Shown here: positions 18,094-27,179 of the stretch, in pieces | How positions within the stretch are numbered: the stretch's first letter is position 1 | How the letters are laid out: each line of letters starts with the position of its first letter | NCBI RefSeq assembly: GCF_000931445.1 | Contig: NZ_CP010849.1 | Coordinates: forward strand, 992,001-1,056,000 | DNA length: 64,000 bases | Reading direction: 5' to 3' | Source: Streptomyces cyaneogriseus subsp. noncyanogenus | GTDB lineage: Bacteria; Actinomycetota; Actinomycetes; Streptomycetales; Streptomycetaceae | Notes under the pieces: generated by a model | Seen by the model: only the letters and a program-made list of their open reading frames with translations | Databases searched by the model: none | What the model was told of the DNA's origin: nothing | Position numbers and translations under genes: made by a program

Positions 18094-19509
18094 TCACTGG
18101 CGGGCCAGGATCTGATCGACCTGCGACTCCGCAGTGCCGAGGAGTTCGTCGATGTCGGCGTCCTCGTTGGTGAGGATGCCGGACATCACGTTGTCGAGGA
18201 CCTTGTAGATCTCCTGGGCCTTGGGCGGCTCGGCCTTGCCCGCGACGGGGTTGTCCATGAACGTCTTGAAGTTCTCGACCGGCATCGTCGCGTGCTCGGC
18301 GCGGGCGGCGTCGTCCTTCTTCCTGGACTCGTTCAGCCAGAAGTTGGGCTGCGGGACGCCGACCGGCAGCCCGTCGGCCTTGGTGCGCTCCCAGTCGAAC
18401 TGGCCCTGGCCGACGGTGAGGTTCTTGAAGTTGAGCCAGGCGATGGCGGCCTTGACCTTGTCGGGCGAGATGCCCTTCTTGATCATGTAGCTGTTGCCGC
18501 CGGCCAGCGTGGCTTTCCCGCCGGGGATCGGTCCCATGCCGAAGTTCTCGTACTTCGCGCCGAGTTGCTGGGCCATGTAGGCGATGTCGTCGGGCGCCGC
18601 GAGGAACATGCCGAGCTTGTCGGTGGCGATCTGCTTTTGCAGGTCGCCCCACTTCAGGAGCTGGGTCTTGCCCATACTGTCGTCCTCCCAGCGCATGGCG
18701 TGGAGGTTCTCGGCGACCTGCTTGCCCAGCTCGTCGTTGAAGGCCGCCTTCTTGCCGCTCGCGTCGACGATCTCGCCGCCGACGCTGTACATCTGCGCGG
18801 TGAAGTGCCAGCCGCCCTGGTTGCCCGCGCTGTACTCGCCGAAGCCCGCGATGCCGTCGCCCAGGCCGGCGATCTTCTTCGCCGCGGTGCGGACCTCCGC
18901 CCAGGTCCGCGGCGGGGCGTCGGGGTCGAGGCCGGCCTGCTCGAACAGCTTGCGGTTGATCAGCAGGCCCATCGTGTAGTTGCTGGTGGGCAGGCCGTAC
19001 AGCTTGCCGTCCTGCTTGAGCGCGCCGAGGACGTTCGGGTCGATGTCCTTCAGCGCCGGCACGGTCTTGTCGTTGACGTACGCGGTGATGTCCTCGGCGC
19101 CGTCGTTGTCGAGCACCTGGGGCAGATCGGTGAAGTAGGTGTAGAAGACGTCGGGCTGGGACTTGGCCTTCAGCATCGCGGTGAAACGCGGCGGCTCCAG
19201 ACACTGGCCCGGAGTGGAGCGCCCCTCGATGGTGACGTTCGGGTACGTCTTGTTGAACTCCGCGACGTCCTGCTTCCACTCCTTCGACTCGGCCGCCTTC
19301 GCCGTCGGCGGCATGCAGTCGATGGTGATCGTCACCTTCGTCTTCGGATCCAGCGGGGCGGACGGATCCGACGAGCCGTTCCCCCCGGAAGCGCCACCAC
19401 CGTTGTCACTGCTGCTCGTGCCGCAGGCAGCGAGCGCGGTCAGCGTGAGCGCGGAGACGAGGGTGACCGCGCTTGCGCGGCGAGTACGGCGGAACCGGGC
19501 ACTTCTCAT
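18094..19509 (-). CDS. Sugar-binding lipoprotein of ABC importer, MalE type
   Basis: 471 aa. The N-terminus is an arginine-rich lipoprotein signal peptide ending in the lipobox LAAC, with lipidated Cys29, followed by a Ser/Gly-rich linker. The mature part is a two-lobe solute-binding protein of the CUT1/MalE class (TKVTITIDCMPPTAKAAES near the start; YGLPTSNYTMGLLINRKLF in the ligand cleft). It captures sugars outside the membrane for the two permeases downstream. Its 5' region holds the best LacI-type palindrome of the locus, AACGCAAGATCTCGCGTT, so this is the likely main regulated promoter. Whether it prefers maltose- or nigerose-type ligands is not visible in the sequence. Confidence 0.9.
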   Translation of the reverse strand: MRSARFRRTRRASAVTLVSALTLTALAACGTSSSDNGGGASGGNGSSDPSAPLDPKTKVTITIDCMPPTAKAAESKEWKQDVAEFNKTYPNVTIEGRSTPGQCLEPPRFTAMLKAKSQPDVFYTYFTDLPQVLDNDGAEDITAYVNDKTVPALKDIDPNVLGALKQDGKLYGLPTSNYTMGLLINRKLFEQAGLDPDAPPRTWAEVRTAAKKIAGLGDGIAGFGEYSAGNQGGWHFTAQMYSVGGEIVDASGKKAAFNDELGKQVAENLHAMRWEDDSMGKTQLLKWGDLQKQIATDKLGMFLAAPDDIAYMAQQLGAKYENFGMGPIPGGKATLAGGNSYMIKKGISPDKVKAAIAWLNFKNLTVGQGQFDWERTKADGLPVGVPQPNFWLNESRKKDDAARAEHATMPVENFKTFMDNPVAGKAEPPKAQEIYKVLDNVMSGILTNEDADIDELLGTAESQVDQILARQ

Positions 19510-19604
19510 GGTGGTCCCCTTCGGGCATGTGCGTGGAAGTCACCCCACCACCGGACGGAGGTTGCCTTGTGGGGTGCGGCACACTCAACCACCCCCACCA
19601 AGTG

Positions 19605-19622
19605 AACGCAAGATCTCGCGTT
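19605..19622. promoter_or_regulatory. Probable LacI operator before the importer operon
   Basis: AACGCAAGATCTCGCGTT is an 18-base palindrome with a single mismatched pair, centred on GATC. Its left half AACGCAA is repeated exactly at 14191 in the lacI promoter. It is 96-113 bases upstream of the binding-protein start. Confidence 0.6.
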
Positions 19623-19814
19623 CGTTTCGTAATTCCCCGACAAGACAGAGTCGGTTAGTCGCGAAGTCTCCGCGAGGCCGCCGCCCTCCTGCGCGCGCCA
19701 CCCCTTTCAGGCCCACCATCCAGCCCGCCCAAGAGTGAACACGGAGAGGTATCGCCGCTCACGGTGTGTACGTCGGCTGGGTGCGTACCGATCGAACGCT
19801 GAGCCGTCCGGACC

Positions 19815-20110
19815 GGCTGTTCGCCCGGCAGGAAGTCCAGGACGAGGTCGCCGGTGATGGTCAGCTGCGGCAACTGGTCCTGGAGTCCCCGCTCGACGAG
19901 CGTCTTCTTGGCGGCGATCAGGATGTCCGGCGAGATGTCGATGCCGTAGCAGTTCCCGCTGTCGAGATAGTCGATGAAGCGCCGGCCATCGCGCAGGTTG
20001 CCGCAGCCGATGTCGAGCATCCGGTGCCCGTGGACCGCGCGACGTTCGAGCGCCGCCCGAAGCCGAGCGCGAAGGTGTACGCCGAGGTCGTCCGGAGTCA
20101 CCGCGGTGTG
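19815..20110 (-). pseudogene. Truncated SAM-dependent methyltransferase
   Basis: About 95 residues match a class I methyltransferase: RARLRAALERRAV, motif I MLDIGCGNLRDGRRF, then GIDISPDILIAAKK and LTITGDLVLDFLPGE. Past that point the frame becomes unrelated sequence and the catalytic C-terminal half is missing; no plausible start codon and ribosome site precede it. A second, different methyltransferase remnant lies at 3800-4196. Confidence 0.6.
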
Positions 20111-20178
20111 CTCACCGACGGCCGGAACTGATCCGCCTCCTCGCCGTACCGGCGTACGGGCGGCCGCCCCCTGGCCCC

Positions 20179-20218
20179 GCCGACCGGGCCTCACCGCGTG
20201 CCGGCGGGGCCGGTCGGC
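20179..20218 (-). terminator. Hairpin after the ferredoxin gene
   Basis: GCCGACCGG (20179-20187) pairs perfectly with CCGGTCGGC (20210-20218) around a GC-rich loop. It is about 45 bases past the ferredoxin stop and likely ends the P450-ferredoxin transcript. Confidence 0.5.
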
Positions 20219-20263
20219 AGGGGCGGAGCCGCCGACCGGGCGGTGCGGAGCGCCTGACGGGGA

Positions 20264-20464
20264 TCAGTCGGTCTCGGTCACGTGGATCGCCGCCGTGGGG
20301 CAGACGGCCGCCGCCTCGTGCACGGCGGCGTGCTGCTCGGGGGCGGGTTCGGAGGTCAGAAGGGTGACGATGCCGTCCTCGTCCCGCTGGTCGAAGACCT
20401 CCGGCGCGGACAGGACGCAGGCACCGGCACCGCAGCACTTGTCCTGGTCGACGGTGAGTTTCAC
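20264..20464 (-). CDS. Small Fe-S ferredoxin, P450 redox partner
   Basis: A 66-aa ferredoxin. Cysteines at DKCCGAGACVLSAPEVF and AAAVCPTAAI fit the single [3Fe-4S] (or 4Fe) cluster ferredoxins that feed electrons to Streptomyces P450s; the acidic patch DQRDEDG is also typical. It begins 19 bases after the P450 stop on the same strand, so it is very probably the cognate partner. A ferredoxin reductase is not encoded nearby and must be supplied from elsewhere. Confidence 0.92.
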   Translation of the reverse strand: MKLTVDQDKCCGAGACVLSAPEVFDQRDEDGIVTLLTSEPAPEQHAAVHEAAAVCPTAAIHVTETD

Positions 20465-20483
20465 GGTCCGTCTCCTTTACGGG

Positions 20484-21746
20484 TCACCAGCGGACGGGGA
20501 CTTCGCGCAGGCCGCCGACGAGGAGGCCCTCCGTCCTGCGCAGTTCATCGGCGGGGACGGCGAGGCGCAGGGTGGGCACGCGGGTGAGCAGGGTCTCCAG
20601 GACGACCTGGAGTTCGGTGCGGGCCAGGGCCTGGCCCAGGCAGGAGTGCGGTCCCACGCCGAAGGTCAGGTGGGGGTTGGGAGTGCGGGCGAGGTCCATG
20701 GTGTCGGCGCCGTCGAACGCTCGCTCGTCGCGGTTGGCGGCCGGCATGCTGCACACGACCGTGCTGCCCGCGGGGACGACGTGCCCGCCGATCTCGACGT
20801 CCTCGCCGATGTAACGCCGCAGGCCGAAGCCGAGGTTGGTGTCGAAGCGCAGGGACTCCTCGACGGCGGAGCGCACCAGCGAGGGGTCGGCCAGCAGCCG
20901 TTCCCAGCGGCTGCGGTCGCAGAGCAGCATGGAGACCATCTTGCCGATCATGTTGGCGGTGGTCTCGTGGCCGGCGACGAGCAGGCCCATGCCGGTGGCC
21001 ACGAGTTCGTCGTGGCTCAGGCCGCCGCCGTCGCTTCCCTCACTCCCCTCGCCCACCTCGGTCTCGCTCTCCGCGATGAGGGTGCTGAGGAGGTCGTCGG
21101 CCGGTTCGGCGCGCTTGGCGGCGACGTGCCCGGACATGTAGGCGACGAACTCCTGCTGGGCGGTGCGGATCTCGTCGGCGGTGTAGCGGGTGACGCTCAG
21201 GAAGCTGTCGGACCAGTGCGAGAAGCGCTCCCGGTCCTCCGCGGGGACGCCGAGGAGGTCGCAGATGACGTACACGGGGAACGGAAAGCCGAGACTCGCC
21301 CGCAGATCCGCGGGGGCGCCGTCGGCGAGCATGGCATCGATGAGGTCCTCGGCGAGGCGGGTCATGCCGGGGCGCAGGGCGGTCATCCGCTTGGCGGTGA
21401 AGTACCGGCCGACCCGGCGCCGCCAGCGCTGGTGCGGTGCGCCCCGGTCGGGGATCGAAACGGCGGCGCTGCCGGTGACGGCGGCTCCGCCCATTCCCTC
21501 GGGCGCCACCCGGGCGGCGTTGTCCCGCTCGGTGGGGCGGACGAACCGGGGGTCGGAGAGCAGGGCGCGGACATCGTCGTAGCGGGTGAGGTACACCGCC
21601 GTGTCACCGCTGGGCAGCGTGGCGTGGGCGACGGGACACCGCGCCCGCAGCTCCTCCCACTCGGCGGGCGGATCGAGTGCGGTGTCGCCGGACAAGGGCA
21701 GTTGGAGGGACGGCGGGGCGTAGGAGCGTTCGGCCTGGTCGGTCAT
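20484..21746 (-). CDS. Cytochrome P450
   Basis: A 420-aa soluble bacterial class I P450. Seen in order: the proline-rich start, DRGAPHQRWRRRVGRYFTAK in the C-helix, the I-helix oxygen motif AGHETTANM, the K-helix ExxR (EESLR), and the haem loop FGVGPHSCLGQALAR with the thiolate Cys. The overall pattern is CYP105-like, a family that hydroxylates diverse hydrophobic molecules. The ATG at 21746 has GAGGAG eight bases upstream. It shares a promoter region with a divergent MarR gene whose operator-like repeats lie between them, so induction by an aromatic or xenobiotic ligand is plausible (inference). The substrate is unknown. Confidence 0.93.
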   Translation of the reverse strand: MTDQAERSYAPPSLQLPLSGDTALDPPAEWEELRARCPVAHATLPSGDTAVYLTRYDDVRALLSDPRFVRPTERDNAARVAPEGMGGAAVTGSAAVSIPDRGAPHQRWRRRVGRYFTAKRMTALRPGMTRLAEDLIDAMLADGAPADLRASLGFPFPVYVICDLLGVPAEDRERFSHWSDSFLSVTRYTADEIRTAQQEFVAYMSGHVAAKRAEPADDLLSTLIAESETEVGEGSEGSDGGGLSHDELVATGMGLLVAGHETTANMIGKMVSMLLCDRSRWERLLADPSLVRSAVEESLRFDTNLGFGLRRYIGEDVEIGGHVVPAGSTVVCSMPAANRDERAFDGADTMDLARTPNPHLTFGVGPHSCLGQALARTELQVVLETLLTRVPTLRLAVPADELRRTEGLLVGGLREVPVRW

Positions 21747-21801
21747 CGGGCGTCTCCTCGTGGATGAGGCGGTGGGGGTGCGCACTGTGACGGAAGGACC
21801 G

Positions 21802-21854
21802 GTGTGATGCACCGTACATTTACGTGCATCATGCACGTCTAGTGCGTCATGCAC
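21802..21854. promoter_or_regulatory. Tandem MarR operator-like repeats
   Basis: GTGCATCATGCAC (21824-21836) is a perfect 6+1+6 palindrome. A near copy GTGCGTCATGCAC follows at 21842-21854, 18 bases on, and a further ATGCAC half-site precedes it at 21807. They fill the divergent P450/MarR promoter region. A potential ATG at 21849 lies inside the last repeat and was rejected as the MarR start. Confidence 0.65.
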
Positions 21855-21944
21855 CGGCCGAACCCAGGCAAACGGCCGGAAATCGACGGTCGGGGGCGCG
21901 CGCATAAGGTGGGCGGCACAGCTTTGACTTCCTGGGAGGACCGC

Positions 21945-22406
21945 GTGGACGCACGGCAGGCAGGCAGCCGTATCGAGCGGGAGCTGCTGATCCTCACCCG
22001 GCACCTGGAGCTGACCTCCCCGCGACGCACCCACAGCGGCAACGACGCGCTCGACCGCAGCGCCTACGTCCTGCTCAGCCGACTGGAGGCGCAGGGGCCG
22101 ATGTCGGTCCCCGACCTCGTCGACGCCTTCGGGCTGGCGCCCTCCACCTTCACCCGGCAGACCGCGGCACTGCTCCGCGACGGCCTCGTCGAACGCACGC
22201 TGGACCCCAACGGCAGCATCGCCCGCAAGTTCCGGATCACCGATGAAGGACGCAGGCGTCTGCGCGCGGACCGCGACGCGATCGTCGCCGGGCTCAGCGA
22301 CGTCCTCGGCGACTGGCCCGCGGAACGGCTCCGGCGGTTCGTCGCCGACCTCCAGCAGTTCAACACCGACATCGAGCGGCGCACGGGCCGCCCCTGGCCC
22401 CGCTGA
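21945..22406 (+). CDS. MarR-family regulator divergent from P450
   Basis: 153 aa from a GTG with GGGAGGA upstream. Residues about 30-110 form the winged helix: [20 protein letters not shown] is the recognition helix-turn-helix, and [20 protein letters not shown] is the wing with the conserved D-x-R-like region (here DPNGS). A more upstream ATG at 21849 exists, but it sits in an operator repeat and has no ribosome site. It likely represses itself and the P450-ferredoxin operon. The ligand is unknown. Confidence 0.88.
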   Translation: MDARQAGSRIERELLILTRHLELTSPRRTHSGNDALDRSAYVLLSRLEAQGPMSVPDLVDAFGLAPSTFTRQTAALLRDGLVERTLDPNGSIARKFRITDEGRRRLRADRDAIVAGLSDVLGDWPAERLRRFVADLQQFNTDIERRTGRPWPR

Positions 22407-22540
22407 CCGGGCCTCAGCCGTACGGACACGGCGGCGAACCGACGGCGAAGGGGGCGCAGACCAGGGCGGCCGAACGGCGGCGAGGCGGCGCGGTGCTGAG
22501 TACCGTGGTCGCCGGGACCCGAGCGACCCGGGGGGAGTGG

Positions 22541-25500
22541 ATGGACGCGGAGACGGAGAACCTGGCGGTCTCGGCCGCACGGGTCTTCTCGCAGGCACCG
22601 ACCGAAGAGGCGAGGACGACGATCCTGCGCCGCCTGGAATCGCTCCCGGGGGCCGGGCGGTTGGGCATGCGACTGCGGTTGTACGAGCCGGACGTCCTTG
22701 AGTTGGCCGCCGACCTGCTCTCGCTCCTGGAGCAGCACGAGGGGCTGGCGGCGGGCCTGCGCTCCCTGATCGCCGACCACGGTCCGGGCGGCACGGGGCC
22801 CGTCGCGCGCTCGTCCGGCGATCGGGACGACTCCCGCGGGGACCGGGCCGTTCCCGGCGACGAGCGGTCCGACGCGGAGATGGAGGGCGAGTTCACGATC
22901 GAGTACGCGCCGCCGGCCTGGTACGCGCGGAGCACGCAGTCCATCGCTCCCGTTGAGCCCCCCGATCGGGCCGGCTCCCCCGATCCCGCGCCGGAGCCGA
23001 GCGCCTGGCGCCCCGCCCCGGCGGACCCCCGAGCGGCCTCGCCCGATCACGAGGCAGCCGTCGGACCGGCCTCCAACCAGCCGCCGAACAGCGGGAACCA
23101 GCAGTTCAGGAGTGGCCGCACCACTCCGGGCGGGTCACGGTTCAAGCTCGGTCAGCGCATGACGCTAGCGGAGCGGCAGCGCAGGACCCACGTCATCCGG
23201 ACTCCGATGCCCACCGGCTACCGGATCGCGGTGATCGGCACCGAGGCCGGGGCCGGCAGGACGACCACGACTGCCGCGCTCGGTGCCACGCTGGCCAGCG
23301 AACGGCAGGGCAAGGTCCTGGCCATCGGCGCCGACCCGGACGCCGGCACGCTCGGACGCCGGGTGGGCCGGGAGACCGGCGCCACCCTCCGTGACCTCGT
23401 CCAGGCGATCCCGTACCTCCACTCGTACCTGGACATCCGCCGCTTCACGTCGCAGGCGCCGTCGGGACTGGAGGTCATCGCGGGCGACGCGGGCCCGGCC
23501 GTGACCGCCACCTTCGACGACGAGGACTACCGGCGCGCGATCGGCGTACTCGGCGGGCAGTACCCGATCATCCTCACCGACACGGGCACCGGGCTGCTCC
23601 ACAGCGCGATGCGCGGGGTGCTCGACCTCGCCGACCAGATCGTCCTGGTCACCACACCGTCCGTGGACGGCGCGAGCAGCGCCGGTACGATGCTCGATTG
23701 GCTTTCCGCGCACGGGTACTCCGACCTCGTCGCGCGCTCCCTCACCGTGATCTCGGGCGTGCGCGGGACCGGCCATGGGAGCACGGTGGAGGACCTCGTC
23801 ACCCACTTCGAGCAGCGCTGCCGGGGCGTGGTCGTCGTACCGTTCGACGAGCATCTGGCGGCGGGAGGCCAGGTCGACCTCGACAGCTTGCGGCCGCGGA
23901 CCCGCGAGGCGTACCTCGACCTGGCCGCCAAGGTGGCCGAGGACTTCCTGCGGGTGGCCTGGCGGGAGTGGGGCTCATGGACCCCGGTCGACGATCCGCC
24001 GCCCATCACGGCTCACCCGGCGCAGGGTCGGCAGCGGGAACGGCCGTACCGTCGGCCGGGCCAGGCCGGTCAGGCCGGTTGGCCCCAACCGCCCGCCGCC
24101 GGATACGGCTACCCGCAGCCGCCGCCGGATACCCGGACCGCTGATCTGCCGCAGGCCGCCGCGGCCTGGGCCGGGGACGAGGACCCGATACCGCCCGGCG
24201 GGCCGGCCTCTCCGCCGGACGCTTCGCCGCCGAGCCGGGGCGAGGACGACGGTGCGGCGGAGCCCCGGCGCCTGGTCGCGGAGCTGGCCGCCCAGACCTC
24301 GCCCGGCCGGGAGGTGCCCCTGCACGTGCAGATCGTCCGGGAGAGCGGGAGGGCCGTCCGGGACGGCGAGCGGACCGTGCGGCTGCGGTCCTTCTCCGTC
24401 CCGCGCGAGGGCGCCCGGGTGCTCGTGACCATCCACGCCCCTGGCCTGGTGGCCGTCGGTGAACTCCAGCAGGAGATCCACGTCATGCCCGGCCGGGATT
24501 CGGCCGTGCTGCTCTTCCGGCTGCGGGCGTCCGCGCCCGGGCTGCATCACGTGACCGTGCGGGCCTTCCGGGGCGGCACCTTCCTGGGCGAGGTGAGCTG
24601 CCAGATCTCGGTGGAGCACGGCAGCGTCACCCGGGACGGTCCCCAGCGCCAGGCGGCGCTGCCCTCCCTGGCCGTCGACCCCGGGGAGGTCACCCTCCAG
24701 GTGCTCAAGGACGAGGTGACCGACGCCTTCAGCTTCCAGCTCATCAGCGAGACCTTCTACGCGCCGGAGGTTCTGCATTTCCGTGCCGGCGACCCCCGCC
24801 GGGCCACCGAGCAGATCTACGCCCAGCTGAGGAACGCGGCCAGGTCCGCCGGGTCCGGGGGCGAGGGAGAAGCGCGGCGGCTGCGTGCCCGGCTGCGCAA
24901 CCACGGAGTGCAGCTGTGGACCTCGGCGGTGCCACAGGCCGTCCAGCAACAGTTCTGGGACGAGGCCGACCGGATCACGGCGTTCACCGTGCTCGGCGAG
25001 CACGACATCGTCCCGTGGGAACTGCTCTACCCGCTCAACGAGGGCCGTCGGGACAGGGGTTTCCTCGCCGAGTGGCTCCCTGTGGTACGCCGGGTCTTCG
25101 GGCAGGACAGGGTCCGCGCCATCAGCCTGCCCGGAGTCGCGTTCGTGGTGCCGCCGGGCTCTCCCGCCGACGCCGGTGAGGAAGTGGCGTCACTGCGCGC
25201 CCGGTTGGGCGGGCGGGTAACCGACATCGGCGTGCTGACCGAGCGGGCGGCGCTGACCGCGCTGGTCGAGGGCGGGCACGCCGGTCTGCTCCACTTCGCC
25301 TGTCACAACGCCTTCACGGGCGCGGGCTCGTGCGTGACCATGGCCGACGGCCCGTTCGACCCCATCGACCTGGCGTCCGCGGCGCAGCTGCGCACCCTGC
25401 GCCCCCACCGCCCTCTCGTGTTCTTCAACGCCTGCCGCAGCGCCGGGGAGATCGACTGGTTCGGCGAGAGCCTGGGCTGGGCACCCCAGTTCCTCAACGC

Positions 25501-25723
25501 GGGCGCGGGCGCGTTCGTCGGCACGCTCTGGCCGGTGCGGTCGCGCTCCGCGCTGGAGTTCGCCGAGGCTTTCTACGACCAGTTGATCACCCATGGCCGG
25601 CCACTCGGGCAGGCCTCGCTCGCGGCCCGCCGGGCCATGAGCGATCTGCACGGCGGCGACCCCACCTGGCTGGCCTACGCCGTCTACGGCAGCCCCGCCA
25701 CCACCGCGCACACCGTCCCGTAG
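22541..25723 (+). CDS. Helical-domain/MinD-like ATPase/CHAT protease fusion
   Basis: 1060 aa. Residues 1-80 form a compact helical domain resembling effector-associated adaptor domains. After a disordered linker (about 85-205), about 225-470 is a MinD/ParA-like P-loop domain ([18 protein letters not shown], and a Walker B-like IILTDTGTG). The usual P-loop lysine is Arg240. A second Pro/Gly-rich linker leads to a beta-rich domain (about 580-720) and a C-terminal CHAT caspase-like domain: catalytic His922 (HFACHN) and Cys965 (FFNACRSAG). CHAT domains are cysteine proteases of caspase type used in bacterial immunity and cell death. The start is ATG after GGGGGAG; an in-frame ATG at 22493 lacks a site. 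A lipase-like gene follows 13 bases later, probably co-expressed. Confidence 0.8.
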   Translation: MDAETENLAVSAARVFSQAPTEEARTTILRRLESLPGAGRLGMRLRLYEPDVLELAADLLSLLEQHEGLAAGLRSLIADHGPGGTGPVARSSGDRDDSRGDRAVPGDERSDAEMEGEFTIEYAPPAWYARSTQSIAPVEPPDRAGSPDPAPEPSAWRPAPADPRAASPDHEAAVGPASNQPPNSGNQQFRSGRTTPGGSRFKLGQRMTLAERQRRTHVIRTPMPTGYRIAVIGTEAGAGRTTTTAALGATLASERQGKVLAIGADPDAGTLGRRVGRETGATLRDLVQAIPYLHSYLDIRRFTSQAPSGLEVIAGDAGPAVTATFDDEDYRRAIGVLGGQYPIILTDTGTGLLHSAMRGVLDLADQIVLVTTPSVDGASSAGTMLDWLSAHGYSDLVARSLTVISGVRGTGHGSTVEDLVTHFEQRCRGVVVVPFDEHLAAGGQVDLDSLRPRTREAYLDLAAKVAEDFLRVAWREWGSWTPVDDPPPITAHPAQGRQRERPYRRPGQAGQAGWPQPPAAGYGYPQPPPDTRTADLPQAAAAWAGDEDPIPPGGPASPPDASPPSRGEDDGAAEPRRLVAELAAQTSPGREVPLHVQIVRESGRAVRDGERTVRLRSFSVPREGARVLVTIHAPGLVAVGELQQEIHVMPGRDSAVLLFRLRASAPGLHHVTVRAFRGGTFLGEVSCQISVEHGSVTRDGPQRQAALPSLAVDPGEVTLQVLKDEVTDAFSFQLISETFYAPEVLHFRAGDPRRATEQIYAQLRNAARSAGSGGEGEARRLRARLRNHGVQLWTSAVPQAVQQQFWDEADRITAFTVLGEHDIVPWELLYPLNEGRRDRGFLAEWLPVVRRVFGQDRVRAISLPGVAFVVPPGSPADAGEEVASLRARLGGRVTDIGVLTERAALTALVEGGHAGLLHFACHNAFTGAGSCVTMADGPFDPIDLASAAQLRTLRPHRPLVFFNACRSAGEIDWFGESLGWAPQFLNAGAGAFVGTLWPVRSRSALEFAEAFYDQLITHGRPLGQASLAARRAMSDLHGGDPTWLAYAVYGSPATTAHTVP

Positions 25724-25736
25724 AAGGAGCCAGTAC

Positions 25737-26924
25737 GTGACAGATCCGGTCTTCGTCATCCACGGCGTCGCCAACCGCGACCGGGACGAGTTCGCCGCAG
25801 CCGTGTCGGCACTCGCCGCCGGGGCCGGCGTGGACATGGTGCCGGTCCACTGGGGCGACCTGGGCGCGCAGGACCAGTACATCGACGCCGTACTGCCCTC
25901 CCCGCGGGCGGACGCGGACACCCTGCGCGGCGCAGAGGCACCGCGTGCCGTCCCGGTGGAGCCCTTTACGGCGACCGCGGTCGCCGCCGGGCCGGTCCCC
26001 GAGGAGCAGCAGTTGGCGGAGTTCGACGCCGCGGTCCGCACATGCCTGGAGGCGGAAGACGGGCCGGACGAAGGACTGCGAGACGCCGACCGCCTGCGGC
26101 TCGACCCCGACGAGATCCTCGCCCATGTGCGGGAAGCGTGGGCGGACACCGAGTGGCTCCGTCATACCGGCGACGAGGAGCTGCTGCGGGAGACCGGGCG
26201 TGCCCTGGCACGTTCACTCCTGGACGAAGCCGGCTTCGACTCCGACTCGGACGTGGGGCTCCGGGGCGGAGGAGTTCCCGGCGACGGTCGTCTGCGCGCG
26301 CTGGTGCGGCGCCGGCTGACGGATCTGGACCGGGTGGCCGGCGCGGCCGTCCAGGCGGTGGGGGCGCGGCTCAACCACGCCATGCGGAGCCGTTTCGGGC
26401 CCGGCACCACGCGCTTCCTCGGCGACGTGCTCGTCTACCAACGCCGGCAGGAAGCCATCCACGCCCGTGTGCGCCAGGTCATCGACGAGGTGTCTGCGGA
26501 CCTCGGACGCGGTCCCGACCGGCCGGTGCGCGTCGTGGCCCACAGCCTGGGCGGGGTCATCGCCGTCGACATGGCCACCTCCGCCGAGCCCCTGTGGACC
26601 GACTCGCTGGTCACGTTCGGCTCCCAGGCCGCCTTCTTCCACGTGTGCGATCCCCGAGGCGGGCAACTGGCCCCTTACGCGGGCGGCCCGCCCGTACGCC
26701 TGCCGGCGTCCCTGAACCGCTGGACCAACCTCTGGGAACCACTGGACGTGCTGGCATTCGCCGCTTCCAAGGTGTTCCGGCTGCACGACGGCACCGCTCC
26801 GGTGGACCTCCCCGTCGACCACCCGGCCAGCATCGGCGTGTGGACCCACTCGGCGTACTGGAGGCTCCCGTCCGTCGCATCGGTCATCGGCGAGGTCATG
26901 CGCCGACCGGCGCGGACCGACTGA
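25737..26924 (+). CDS. Lipase-like alpha/beta hydrolase paired with CHAT protein
   Basis: 395 aa from GTG, with AGAAGGAG seven bases upstream and only 13 bases after the CHAT gene, so the two are co-translated. It is an alpha/beta hydrolase: VIHGVANR is the oxyanion strand, VVAHSLGGVIAVD holds the nucleophile Ser, WEPLDVLAF a candidate Asp, and VWTHSAYW the His. The insert between strand 1 and the elbow (about 60-230) is long, acidic and helical, and could be a regulatory or cleavable region. There is no signal peptide, so it acts in the cytoplasm, possibly on membrane lipids. I infer it may be the effector or substrate of the CHAT protease. A metabolic lipase is the alternative. Confidence 0.75.
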   Translation: MTDPVFVIHGVANRDRDEFAAAVSALAAGAGVDMVPVHWGDLGAQDQYIDAVLPSPRADADTLRGAEAPRAVPVEPFTATAVAAGPVPEEQQLAEFDAAVRTCLEAEDGPDEGLRDADRLRLDPDEILAHVREAWADTEWLRHTGDEELLRETGRALARSLLDEAGFDSDSDVGLRGGGVPGDGRLRALVRRRLTDLDRVAGAAVQAVGARLNHAMRSRFGPGTTRFLGDVLVYQRRQEAIHARVRQVIDEVSADLGRGPDRPVRVVAHSLGGVIAVDMATSAEPLWTDSLVTFGSQAAFFHVCDPRGGQLAPYAGGPPVRLPASLNRWTNLWEPLDVLAFAASKVFRLHDGTAPVDLPVDHPASIGVWTHSAYWRLPSVASVIGEVMRRPARTD

Positions 26925-27179
26925 CCGGTGACCGCGACCACGCGACACCTCGACAACAGGGCCTCTCGCTCTCGCTGGACTCGGCATCCGCGAGCTGGCC
27001 AGAGGCGCTCGGAGGCGAAGGATGCCTACGCCTGGCGCGCAACTGCGACGTCCTCCGGCAGCCGAGTCCCTTGCCCCGGTTCCTCCGCCACTTGGCCCCC
27101 CTGCCACCACCACGGTCGACCCAGTCGTCATGGGATCGCGGCGCCGGTGCAAAGGCCGGTCGACGTGCTCGCTCGCGGA

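Noticed and set aside
21849..21944. Upstream ATG start for the MarR gene
   Set aside because: It lies inside an operator repeat without a ribosome site, whereas GTG 21945 has GGGAGGA at proper spacing.
26925..27179. Possible small gene or transposase remnant after the lipase gene
   Set aside because: Short basic frames on both strands lack starts, ribosome sites or recognisable motifs.
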